DNA of 64,000 nucleotides from Pseudomonas sp. 2FG. GTDB taxonomy: Bacteria; Pseudomonadota; Gammaproteobacteria; Pseudomonadales; Pseudomonadaceae. Position numbers and translations under genes: made by a program. The stretch is taken from contig NZ_SCMP01000014.1 of NCBI RefSeq assembly GCF_005502935.1, positions 1 through 64,000 on the forward strand, in the 5' to 3' direction. The number at the start of each line of letters is the position of its first letter. The first letter of the stretch is position 1. Shown piece after piece: positions 36,432 through 44,786 of this stretch. The notes beneath the pieces were generated by a model. The model made no database searches, was not told where the DNA came from, and saw only the letters and a program-made list of their open reading frames with translations.

Positions 36432-38019
36432 CGCCAGCGTGGTGATCCGCCCACGCAGCGCCTGGGAAGCCCTGGACTTGGGCGTGCTCCTGGCACGCCG
36501 GCATGCCGGCCTGCTGATGGCCAGTTGGGCGCTGGTCACCCTGCCGATCTTCGCGCTGCTCAGCCTGCTGCTATGGAACTACCCGAGCTGGGCCCTGTTC
36601 TTGTTCTGGCTGCTGAAACCAGCCTACGAACGCCTGCCGCTGCACATCCTCTCGCATGCCTTGTTTGGCGCTACGCCGACGCTCAAGCAAGCCCTCAAAG
36701 CCTGGCCGCGCCTGCTCAGGCCGCAACTGCTGGCCAGCCTGACCTGGCGCCGCCTGAGCCTGACCCGCAGCTTCGATTTGCCGGTGCTCCAGCTCGAAGG
36801 CCTCTCTGGCCAAGCCCGCAACCAGCGGCTGATCGTCCTCGGCCAGCGTGATGCCGGTGCGGCAACCTGGCTGACCCTGGTCGGCATGCACCTGGAGAGC
36901 GCCCTGTGGCTGGGCCTGATCACATTGTTCTACCTGCTGTTGCCGCAGCAGATCGAACTGGACTGGAGCTGGCAGAGCCTGATCGACGCCGCCTCCGGCC
37001 AGTGGCTATGGCTGGAGCACCTGTCCAACCTGCTCTATGCGCTGCTCCTGGTTATCTGGGAACCGGTCTACGTCGCCTGCGGTTTCACCCTCTACCTGAA
37101 TCGCCGCACCGCCCTGGAAGCCTGGGATATCGAACTGGCCTTCCGGCGCCTGCGCCAGCGCCTCACGGGTGTGGCCTACGCCCTGCTGCTCGGCGCCGGC
37201 CTGCTGTTACTGCACTCGCCCAGCCCCGCCTGGGCCGCGCCGGCCAGTACTACACCGTCCACGCTCAGTAGTTGCCCGCTGCCCGGCGAAGACCCGTTGG
37301 GACCGGAAGCCGAACGCCTGCAACACCAGCCACTGACCAGCACAGCCGCGCAGGCCAGCATCGGCGCGCTGCTCGACCAGCCACCCTTCGAGAATCGCGA
37401 AACCGTGACGCGCTGGCGCTTTGCTGAAGAAAGCCAAGCGCAACAGCCGAGCGAGGCTAACGGCGAAGGCCTGGCCAAGCTGCTCAAGCATGTCCTCGAC
37501 CTGCTCGGGTTCTGGAGCAGCATGGACAAGGTCGCGCTGTTCTTCGAGGTGTTGCTCTGGGGCGCGCTCATCAGCCTGTTGGTACTGCTGGGGTGGCGCT
37601 ACCGCGACTGGCTGAGCGCCTTCTCCGGCCGTTTTACCCTGCCGCAGCGGCGCCAGCGGGCCATGCCGGCCATGCTGTTTGGCCTGGAAATCGCGCCGGA
37701 AAGCCTGCCCGAGGATGTCGCCGGCGAGGTCGAACGACTCTGGGCCGAACAGCCGCGCGCCGCGCTCGGTTTGCTCTATCGCGCGCTACTCAGCCGCCTG
37801 CTGCACGACTTCCGTCTGCCGCTAAAGGGCTCGCACACCGAAGGCGAAGTTCAGCAACTGGTGCAGAGCCTGGAGCAGGCCGACCTGAGCCGCTTCACCC
37901 AGGTGCTGATGCGCCACTGGCAGAACCTCGCCTATGGCCACCGACTGCCGCCGGAAAACCTCAAGCGCGGTCTCTGTGAAGGTTGGCGTCGGCTGTTTCA
38001 GCAGGATGCCCAGGCATGA
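36418..38019 (+). CDS. DUF4129-domain membrane protein
   Basis: 533 residues from an ATG that overlaps the SpoIIM-like gene by 14 bases. Several membrane segments in the N-terminal half, a periplasmic/linker stretch, a further membrane segment (about 380-400), and a C-terminal DUF4129 domain (ERLWAEQPRAALGLLYRALLSRLLHDF... region, about 430-520). Function unknown; conserved neighbour of DUF4350 and MoxR genes. Confidence 0.8.
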   Translation: MRLTDASVVIRPRSAWEALDLGVLLARRHAGLLMASWALVTLPIFALLSLLLWNYPSWALFLFWLLKPAYERLPLHILSHALFGATPTLKQALKAWPRLLRPQLLASLTWRRLSLTRSFDLPVLQLEGLSGQARNQRLIVLGQRDAGAATWLTLVGMHLESALWLGLITLFYLLLPQQIELDWSWQSLIDAASGQWLWLEHLSNLLYALLLVIWEPVYVACGFTLYLNRRTALEAWDIELAFRRLRQRLTGVAYALLLGAGLLLLHSPSPAWAAPASTTPSTLSSCPLPGEDPLGPEAERLQHQPLTSTAAQASIGALLDQPPFENRETVTRWRFAEESQAQQPSEANGEGLAKLLKHVLDLLGFWSSMDKVALFFEVLLWGALISLLVLLGWRYRDWLSAFSGRFTLPQRRQRAMPAMLFGLEIAPESLPEDVAGEVERLWAEQPRAALGLLYRALLSRLLHDFRLPLKGSHTEGEVQQLVQSLEQADLSRFTQVLMRHWQNLAYGHRLPPENLKRGLCEGWRRLFQQDAQA

Positions 38020-39335
38020 ACCGGCGCACCTCCTTCTTCCTTGGCGCCGGCCTGTTTCTCGCCCTGGGTCTGCTGGGCATCTATCTGCTCAGTCGCCTGT
38101 CGCCCTACCAAACCACCCTCGAACACGGCCCCGCGCCTGAAGTCGCCGCCAATCCCTATCTGGCCGCCGAGCACTTTCTCCGCAGCCGCGGCCTAAGCGT
38201 GCAACGGGCCGACGGCCTGGAGGTTCTGCCCGCCTTGCCGAGCCAGGGGCAAACACTGTTGCTGCTCGGCGCGCGTAAGCATATGACTCCGCGGCAAGTC
38301 GAACGCGTATTGGAGTGGGCCGCCAAAGGCGGTCACCTGCTGTTCGTCGCCGAACGCGTGTGGGACAAGGACGCGGGTAAGAGTGGCGACCTGTTGCTCG
38401 ATCGCCTGCAGATCCAGCAGTACCTGACCGAAGACCTCGACGACGAAGATGCAGAAGATGCAGAAGATGCAGAAGACGGCGAGTCTGACGCAGACAGCGC
38501 CCAAGCACCGACCGAACAAGACAGCGCGAGTGAAGCAGCTAGCGAGGCCGACACCGCCAGCACTGGACAGCAGGCTGACGCAGAAGCCTCGAACCCGACA
38601 GACGAACAGAGCACCGATAAAGACCGCTACCCGGAGCTGACCAAGCTGTACCTGGAGAACGAGAACGCCCCGGCGTACATCGGCTTCGATACCGACTTCC
38701 ACCTCTACGATGCCAAGAACCAGGCCCAGGCCTGGGCCAACAGCAGCGACTCCACCCACATGCTGCAGCTCAACCACGGCGACGGGTTGATCACCGTACT
38801 GTCGGACAACTGGATCTGGCAGAACCGCGACATTGGCAACTACGACAACGCCTGGCTGCTCTGGTATCTGACCCAAGACAGCGCCGTCACCTTGCTCTAC
38901 CGCGCCGAACGCGACGACCTGGCCAGCCTGCTACTGCGCAACTTCCCCGAAGCGCTGGTGGCGCTGGCACTGCTCATCGCCCTGGCGCTCTGGGCGGTCG
39001 GCCTACGCCAAGGGCCGCTGCAAGCCCCGGCCAGCCGCGCACGCCGGCAGTTGCAAGAGCACCTGCGCGGCAGTGCCGATTTCCTCCGCCGTTGCAGCGG
39101 CCAGCACAGCCTGCTGCACGCGCTGCAACGCGACATCCTGCGGCAGGCACGCCGCCATCACCCCGGTTTCGAACGCCTCGATGTCGCGACGCAGTGGCAG
39201 ACTCTCGGGCGCCTGACCCGTCTGCCGACCAGCGCCATCAGCCAAGCCATGCGCCCGCTGCCCCCGCAGCGCCTTTCCTCCGCCGACTTCACCCGCCAGG
39301 TCGCCCACCTGCAAACCCTTAGGAATGCCCTATGA
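38016..39335 (+). CDS. DUF4350-domain membrane protein
   Basis: 439 residues, ATGA overlap with the preceding gene. TM1 about 9-27, then a periplasmic DUF4350 (GATase1-like) domain, TM2 near 300-320, and a cytoplasmic C-terminal part ending DFTRQVAHLQTLRNAL. Residues about 141-205 form an acidic, Ala/Glu/Asp/Ser-rich insert partly made of nine-base tandem repeats. The stop TGA at 39333-39335 overlaps an ATG, the probable original start of moxR; the island begins exactly here. Confidence 0.85.
   Translation: MNRRTSFFLGAGLFLALGLLGIYLLSRLSPYQTTLEHGPAPEVAANPYLAAEHFLRSRGLSVQRADGLEVLPALPSQGQTLLLLGARKHMTPRQVERVLEWAAKGGHLLFVAERVWDKDAGKSGDLLLDRLQIQQYLTEDLDDEDAEDAEDAEDGESDADSAQAPTEQDSASEAASEADTASTGQQADAEASNPTDEQSTDKDRYPELTKLYLENENAPAYIGFDTDFHLYDAKNQAQAWANSSDSTHMLQLNHGDGLITVLSDNWIWQNRDIGNYDNAWLLWYLTQDSAVTLLYRAERDDLASLLLRNFPEALVALALLIALALWAVGLRQGPLQAPASRARRQLQEHLRGSADFLRRCSGQHSLLHALQRDILRQARRHHPGFERLDVATQWQTLGRLTRLPTSAISQAMRPLPPQRLSSADFTRQVAHLQTLRNAL
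38446..38477 (+). repeat. Short tandem repeat in the DUF4350 gene
   Basis: About three and a half copies of a nine-base unit (GATGCAGAA) encoding DAE repeats within the acidic insert. Copy-number slippage would stay in frame. Confidence 0.75.
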
Positions 39336-39490
39336 TCTGGCACCTTGCAAGAGTTAGATATCCATTCTATTAAGAATTAGCCCCTGACGAGCTCGTAGTC
39401 CTGAGATGGTGCGTGAGGGTCGATCTAATGGCCCTAACTCTGCCAGAGCAGACAATGGGATGGATGTCTGTTCAGTGCAGGGGACGGTAG

Positions 39491-40639
39491 ATGGAGCTTG
39501 TGTGGGCTACTGAGGACTTGGTAATCGCTGGGCAACCCTATCCGAGGTTCCCCATTCTGCTTTGGGATTCAATGGAGAGTTGCATCCCGGCCAATTGGTT
39601 TTTTCGTCACTACCTGCTCCGCGGGAAAATTGGCTCTAAGCGATCCTGGCCCAGCACAGGACGCGCTCTGTACGACTTCTTCAGCTTCATCCAGGCCCAT
39701 GAACTGGACTGGCGCGACGTTGATCGTGGCGAGGCCAAGAGCCTTGTGGCGGGCTATCGGGACTACTGCCTAGTGGCGTGCAAACTGGCACCGAACACCA
39801 CTCGCCAGCGCCTGCATTACATCTGCAAGTTCTACGAATTTGCGCTGAAGAAGGGGTGGGTGAAGCGCCTGCCCTTCGCCTATGAAGAACGCACCGTGAG
39901 ACGCGAAACAGGCTTCCTTGCACATGTCGATGCCAGTGGCGGCAAGGCTATGGCAAACGATGTGATGCCGAGTAGCCACAAGGTCCTGCCCAAGTTCTTG
40001 AGCATGGCCGAGGTCAAGGCGCTGCTTGCGGCAACGGATAATCCCCATCATCGGATGATGATGCGTTTGGCACTACATACCGGTCTGCGGCGCGAGGAAC
40101 TCGCCACCTTCCCTCTGGCCTATGTCATCGACCCGAATAAGGCGATGCGAACCGAGCGCAACCTCCGCATTCGGCTCGCCCCCTACGACGGTAGCGGAAT
40201 GGTGACTAAGGGCAGCAAGCCTCGAGAGATTCTTGTCAGTCGCCAGTTCATGGCTGAACTCTATCGCTATGTGACGAAAGTGCGTGGCGAACGTGCCTCG
40301 CTGAGCAAAACCTCACAACAGGCAATGCTTCTCAACCAGTTCGGGGAGCCCTACGGCGAGGACGGCAAGAGTCTCAACCGGATCATCAGTGAGGCCGGTA
40401 AGCGGGCGGGTATCAAAGTCCATACACATATGCTCCGGCATACCTATGCCACCCATACCTTGGTCAGCCTTCAGCGCAACCCTGCGAGCGGAATAGAGCC
40501 TCTAGTGTTCGTTCAGCGGCAACTCGGCCACAGTTCGATTCAGACGACCATGGTGTACCTGCATCTGGTCAACGAAATGGCCGACGAGGCGGTGCTGGCC
40601 TACGACGACGAGTTGAACGCACTGGCGGGGGTGGCCTGA
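39491..40639 (+). CDS. Tyrosine recombinase 1 of the island
   Basis: 382 residues with an N-terminal SAM-like core-binding domain and a complete catalytic set: Arg200 (HTGLRREEL), Lys240, His313 and Arg316 (HMLRHTYATH), His347 (LGHSSIQTT) and Tyr356. It should cut and rejoin DNA at the element ends. First of four overlapping genes and closest to the left junction, as expected of an integrase module. The overall set resembles recombinase-in-trio or Tn554-type (tnpA-tnpB-tnpC) modules and the gamma-mobile-trio islands; I cannot decide which without a search. Confidence 0.9.
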   Translation: MELVWATEDLVIAGQPYPRFPILLWDSMESCIPANWFFRHYLLRGKIGSKRSWPSTGRALYDFFSFIQAHELDWRDVDRGEAKSLVAGYRDYCLVACKLAPNTTRQRLHYICKFYEFALKKGWVKRLPFAYEERTVRRETGFLAHVDASGGKAMANDVMPSSHKVLPKFLSMAEVKALLAATDNPHHRMMMRLALHTGLRREELATFPLAYVIDPNKAMRTERNLRIRLAPYDGSGMVTKGSKPREILVSRQFMAELYRYVTKVRGERASLSKTSQQAMLLNQFGEPYGEDGKSLNRIISEAGKRAGIKVHTHMLRHTYATHTLVSLQRNPASGIEPLVFVQRQLGHSSIQTTMVYLHLVNEMADEAVLAYDDELNALAGVA

Positions 40640-42318
40640 TGGGCAAGCGCAAGGTATTTACCAAGACCGACCTCAGCATCCCGCACGTCGAGCACAGCCA
40701 CGACGCGACAGGCAATATAACTATTCTGCCCGAAGCCATCCCCCCGATAAAAACCACGGTCGAATTTGAGCGGAACACCTCAAATGCCCGGAGCTTCGAC
40801 TTCGCCCGCTGGTACAAGGCTGGCATCGACCCCATCACCTATGCCTGCCAGCGCCAGATCGAACGTTTCCTCGCTGGTCAAGAGGGCGGCCTTACGGTAA
40901 CCACCGTAGTTAGCTACTGTACGACGGGGCTGCGCAATTTCCTCGACTACTGCGTACTTCGCGCAGTAGCTTTTGATCGAGAGCTGACGTTAGCTGATAT
41001 AAATCGGGATTTGATCGACGGATATCTCGGCTATCTAACCGGATTGTGTGTGACTACCACTGGTCAGAAGAGCTTCTACACCAAGACCAAGCCCGTGCTG
41101 CTCGCCTTAGGTCGACGTGAACTGACTCCCCTGTTGACGTCCGGCGATGCGGCGACCTTTCCCAATAACCCCTTCCCCAACAGCAAACGTAAGGTAAAGG
41201 GCGAAACAGCACTGTCCAAGCGTGAGCGGGAGGCGTTTGCAGTGGCGCTCAGGCTGGCATTAAAGCCGATCTGGACCGATGACGTGACTGTAACTGCCGA
41301 CCTGTTGGTCTTCGCCTTACTGGTCGTGGCGTTGCACACCGGACGCAATGCCACGCCCCTTATAGAAATGGGCCGCAACTGCCTGCGTTCGCACCCCAAA
41401 GACAACAACGTTTTCTTAGTGCTGTGGAAGCGACGCGGCTACAACACAAGCAAGGTGGCACTACGCGCCAAACCTGACACCGAGCGCCTTCTAGAGTCCA
41501 CGCCGAGCGTGAGAACAAGCGTGGAATGCCTAATTCGCCGCGTGATGGTTCTGACCGAACATCTGGATGCTGATGCCCCGGAAGACCTCAAAGGTCGAGT
41601 GTGGCTGTTTCGAAGTCGCACCGGCAAGGATGCCGGAAAAGTCACCCCGCTAACTAAAGCAACGCTAAGCTGGGCGACAAGCTGTCTTATAGCTGAGTAT
41701 GGCCTGACGGATAGCAACGGGGAACCATTGCGGATTAACGTCTCGCGTCTGCGTAAGACCTTCGCCAACCGTATTTTCGAGTTGACCGACGGCAATCTGG
41801 CAACCACCGCCGCAGCTCTCGGTAACACCATGCGAGTGGCCGACCAAAATTATTTGGCTCCCGGGGAGGATGCTCGTCGCAATTGGCAGTTTATGGGCGA
41901 GGTACTGGTGCAAGAATTGCTGACCCGGACCATCGGGGCGACCTACAGAGAAACCCCCATGGGCCGCTGCGCCGACCCAGTGAACGGTCAATACGCTCCG
42001 AAGCGCGAGGGCGCGACCTGCATGAACTTCATGAACTGCCTGCGCTGTAAGCACTACGCAGTTACCGCCGAGGATCTATACAAACTATTCAGCTTCTACT
42101 TCCGCGTGCTGGCCGAGCGCTCGCGCATGGACAAGCGACGCTGGGCAAGGGATTACGCCCACATCCCACGCTTGATCGATAACTACATCGTTGCCGAGGG
42201 GTTGCGTCGCGGCACCTTCAAAGCCGCATCTGTCCAGGCAGCTCGTGAACGCTCCCGTGCCCTGCCACACCCGTACTGGTCAGTTGATCTGATTCAAAGC
42301 CTGGAGGTTTTTGCATGA
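40639..42318 (+). CDS. Tyrosine recombinase 2 of the island
   Basis: 559 residues; start and preceding stop share one base (TGATG). The catalytic region is recognisable but altered: Arg in HTGRNATPL, Arg in SRLRKTFANRI (usual His replaced), Asn where the second His/Trp is usual (ALGNTMRVADQNY), with a candidate nucleophile Tyr in QNYLAP. A C-terminal extension contains a cysteine/histidine cluster (MGRCADP, CMNFMNCLRCKHY) that may bind zinc. Probably a partner in a multi-recombinase complex. Confidence 0.85.
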   Translation: MGKRKVFTKTDLSIPHVEHSHDATGNITILPEAIPPIKTTVEFERNTSNARSFDFARWYKAGIDPITYACQRQIERFLAGQEGGLTVTTVVSYCTTGLRNFLDYCVLRAVAFDRELTLADINRDLIDGYLGYLTGLCVTTTGQKSFYTKTKPVLLALGRRELTPLLTSGDAATFPNNPFPNSKRKVKGETALSKREREAFAVALRLALKPIWTDDVTVTADLLVFALLVVALHTGRNATPLIEMGRNCLRSHPKDNNVFLVLWKRRGYNTSKVALRAKPDTERLLESTPSVRTSVECLIRRVMVLTEHLDADAPEDLKGRVWLFRSRTGKDAGKVTPLTKATLSWATSCLIAEYGLTDSNGEPLRINVSRLRKTFANRIFELTDGNLATTAAALGNTMRVADQNYLAPGEDARRNWQFMGEVLVQELLTRTIGATYRETPMGRCADPVNGQYAPKREGATCMNFMNCLRCKHYAVTAEDLYKLFSFYFRVLAERSRMDKRRWARDYAHIPRLIDNYIVAEGLRRGTFKAASVQAARERSRALPHPYWSVDLIQSLEVFA

Positions 42319-44201
42319 GCGACAACACTCTGGCGGGCCTATCTTGGAAGCCGGTAGCGGCCCAGCCGGGCGACGCACTTGGACTCCCCGAGTCAGAACG
42401 CGACGCTCTGATTATCAGCGCGACTCAGGTCGACGGGCAGTGGGTCATTCTCAGCCGCTACGGCGACGATACCTGGCAGCTCGACGGCTGCACCAGCAAC
42501 AGGCGGGCCAGCCATAAGCAGTTGGACTTCAACACAGTACCGCCGGCGTTCCGAGCGGTAATGAAAGCGATGTTTTACCGCTACCTACGGCGCGGGCGGC
42601 GCGGTGCAGGCCCGCCTAAAGGTGGCACGTTGCGCCAATGCTTCTCTGATGCAAGACCGTTCCTGCGTCACCTTGAGGATCTCAAGATTGATCACCTCAG
42701 CGCGGTGTCACTCATGGCATGCGCTACCTATGTGAGCGTCTGCAAGGCGCATCGGCAGACCAGCCAGTCGAAGGGCAAACCTTTATCACAGGATGCGCTT
42801 TATCACCGTTTTAAAGCCGTCGAAGGTCTACATGAACTCAGCCAGTACAGCTACGACCGGATGGTGCATCATCCTTGGCCCGAGACTTCCGCTAAAGCGA
42901 TGGCGGGGCTTCTCGGCAGTGGTCAGGGCGGCAAGACGCCGCTGATCCCTGATGACGTGTTTTGCATCATGTTTGAGCGGGCCTCCCAGCAGGTTGAACG
43001 CGGCCATCAACTGCTTGACCTGCGCGATGAGCTGGAGGCCCTCGCGGCAGAGCATAGGTGGAAGAGTCGAGAGGGTGCTGTTTCTGCCAAAAACCGCCTA
43101 CTGAACGCCCGTAACTGGGAGGGCGGACTGAGGGTATTCAACAAAGCGCTGATCGACCTGCGTACAGCCTGTTATATCGTCTTGGCCAGCACCTCCGGTT
43201 GTCGTAACCACGAGCTAGCTAACTTACAGTCGGGCGCGCTCCACCGCACCCAGGACGATGAAGGAACCGTCTACCACTGGATACGCTCACGATCGGACAA
43301 AACTGATGCGGGGATACATGACTGGATGATCCCGGAAGCCGCAGTACGGGCACTGCGCCTGATGGAGCGCTGGAGTGCTCCTTATCAAGCCATGATCGCC
43401 GCCGAGATCGTACAGCGGCGCCGGATCAACCCGTATGACCCGGAAATCGCCGAGGCACAGAAGCACCGCCAGGCGCTCTATCTCGGCGCAGATGCGAAAG
43501 GGGGCAACCAGGTGCGCACCCTCTCGAATGACAGTTGGAGCTCCTGTCTCAAAGTATTTCTCAAGGACTGCGGGCTGAGCTGGAATCTCGCCAGCCACCA
43601 GTTCCGCCGCAAGTTTGCTAATTACGCCGCGCATAGCCGCTTCGGCGACCTGCGTTATCTCAAGGAACATTTCGCGCACTGGTCGCTGGACATGACCTTA
43701 GGCTACGCCATGGACGACAGTTGGGGGCAGCACCTTGAACTTGAGCTGTACGACGATATTCAGGCGGAGTTGGAAGATATAAAACTCGGCGTCGTCGAGA
43801 ACTGGCTGGGTAACGAACCCCTAGCAGGCGGCTATGGCCGAGCAATCAAGCAGTGGCAGCGGGAGCCGCAGAACCTGCTGATCTTCAAGGATCACGCCTC
43901 GATGCTGAAGTCCATTGCCGAGAGCACCGCGATTCGCAGCAACGGCCATGCCTGGTGTACAGCGGACGATGGCGGTTGCGTTGGTAATACCCTCGAGCGC
44001 ACCCGCTGCGGCAACTGCAACAATGCCGTGATCGGGCGCGGCCACGCGGCCATCTACCAGCGACTCTACGATGACCTGAAAGGGCTGCTGCATTGCCCGG
44101 ATATTGGCGAGGGCGGCCGTCAGCGCGTTGAGCGCGATCTGAATCGCTGCCGCGACGTATTGGCCCAGTTGGGCATGCCCCCGGAGACTTTGATCGCATG
44201 A
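42315..44201 (+). CDS. Tyrosine recombinase 3 of the island
   Basis: 628 residues, ATGA overlap with the previous gene. Catalytic pieces: Arg in TSGCRNHELANL, His and Arg in SHQFRRKFANYA, His in EHFAHWSLD and candidate Tyr in MTLGYAMDD. A C-terminal region has CTADDGGCVGNTLERTRCGNCNN, a probable zinc site. Length and position match the large TnpB-like member of multi-recombinase elements. Confidence 0.87.
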   Translation: MSDNTLAGLSWKPVAAQPGDALGLPESERDALIISATQVDGQWVILSRYGDDTWQLDGCTSNRRASHKQLDFNTVPPAFRAVMKAMFYRYLRRGRRGAGPPKGGTLRQCFSDARPFLRHLEDLKIDHLSAVSLMACATYVSVCKAHRQTSQSKGKPLSQDALYHRFKAVEGLHELSQYSYDRMVHHPWPETSAKAMAGLLGSGQGGKTPLIPDDVFCIMFERASQQVERGHQLLDLRDELEALAAEHRWKSREGAVSAKNRLLNARNWEGGLRVFNKALIDLRTACYIVLASTSGCRNHELANLQSGALHRTQDDEGTVYHWIRSRSDKTDAGIHDWMIPEAAVRALRLMERWSAPYQAMIAAEIVQRRRINPYDPEIAEAQKHRQALYLGADAKGGNQVRTLSNDSWSSCLKVFLKDCGLSWNLASHQFRRKFANYAAHSRFGDLRYLKEHFAHWSLDMTLGYAMDDSWGQHLELELYDDIQAELEDIKLGVVENWLGNEPLAGGYGRAIKQWQREPQNLLIFKDHASMLKSIAESTAIRSNGHAWCTADDGGCVGNTLERTRCGNCNNAVIGRGHAAIYQRLYDDLKGLLHCPDIGEGGRQRVERDLNRCRDVLAQLGMPPETLIA

Positions 44202-44626
44202 AGCCCAAGGAAAAGGCAACCAACTACAAGCAGGCTGAAGATCGTGAGAAGGATCTGAAGCTCGCCCTCTACCGCATCCAGAAGTGCCGTGCCTACACTG
44301 GGGAAACCAAGGTTAGCATCGCAGCTGTAGCCCGCGAGGCAGGCGTATCGACATCGCTGATCCACAACTACTACCCGAGCATTGCCGAGGCTATCCGAGA
44401 GATTCAGGGACGTTCCAGTCGCGCAATGCGTGATGTGAAGCACCAAGACTTGATTGCAGAACGCAAGAAGTCCGCCGCATACCGTCAAGAGATCGAAGAG
44501 TTACGTGCCCAGGTCGCCAATCTCGCGTCCATCAACGAAGTGCTATTGGACGAGAACCATGTGCTCAAGGCTAAGATGAACGACCGTAAGGTGGTCGATC
44601 TGGCTGCAAGGAAGCCGCATGGATAG
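44198..44626 (+). CDS. Small HTH/coiled-coil accessory protein of the recombinase module
   Basis: 142 residues, ATGA overlap with recombinase 3. A helix-turn-helix like segment (about 45-70, VSIAAVAREAGVSTSLIHNYYPSI) is followed by a coiled coil (about 95-130, EIEELRAQVANLASINEVLLDENHVLKAKM). Resembles TnpC-type or DUF6262 accessory proteins that sit behind paired tyrosine recombinases. Likely guides or regulates recombination. Confidence 0.75.
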   Translation: MKPKEKATNYKQAEDREKDLKLALYRIQKCRAYTGETKVSIAAVAREAGVSTSLIHNYYPSIAEAIREIQGRSSRAMRDVKHQDLIAERKKSAAYRQEIEELRAQVANLASINEVLLDENHVLKAKMNDRKVVDLAARKPHG

Positions 44627-44786
44627 GTCGATTTCGCATGATGCGCAATTGCATTCATCTGAACAGTCAGTTGCATTTATGCTGCCCACGAATCGCATCC
44701 GAGTTGACTAGTAGACTGCATCGAGGGCCTACCAAGGCAGGGGCGATTCAGACTTCGGTTCCTAATTTAGTTGATGCGCCGGCAAC

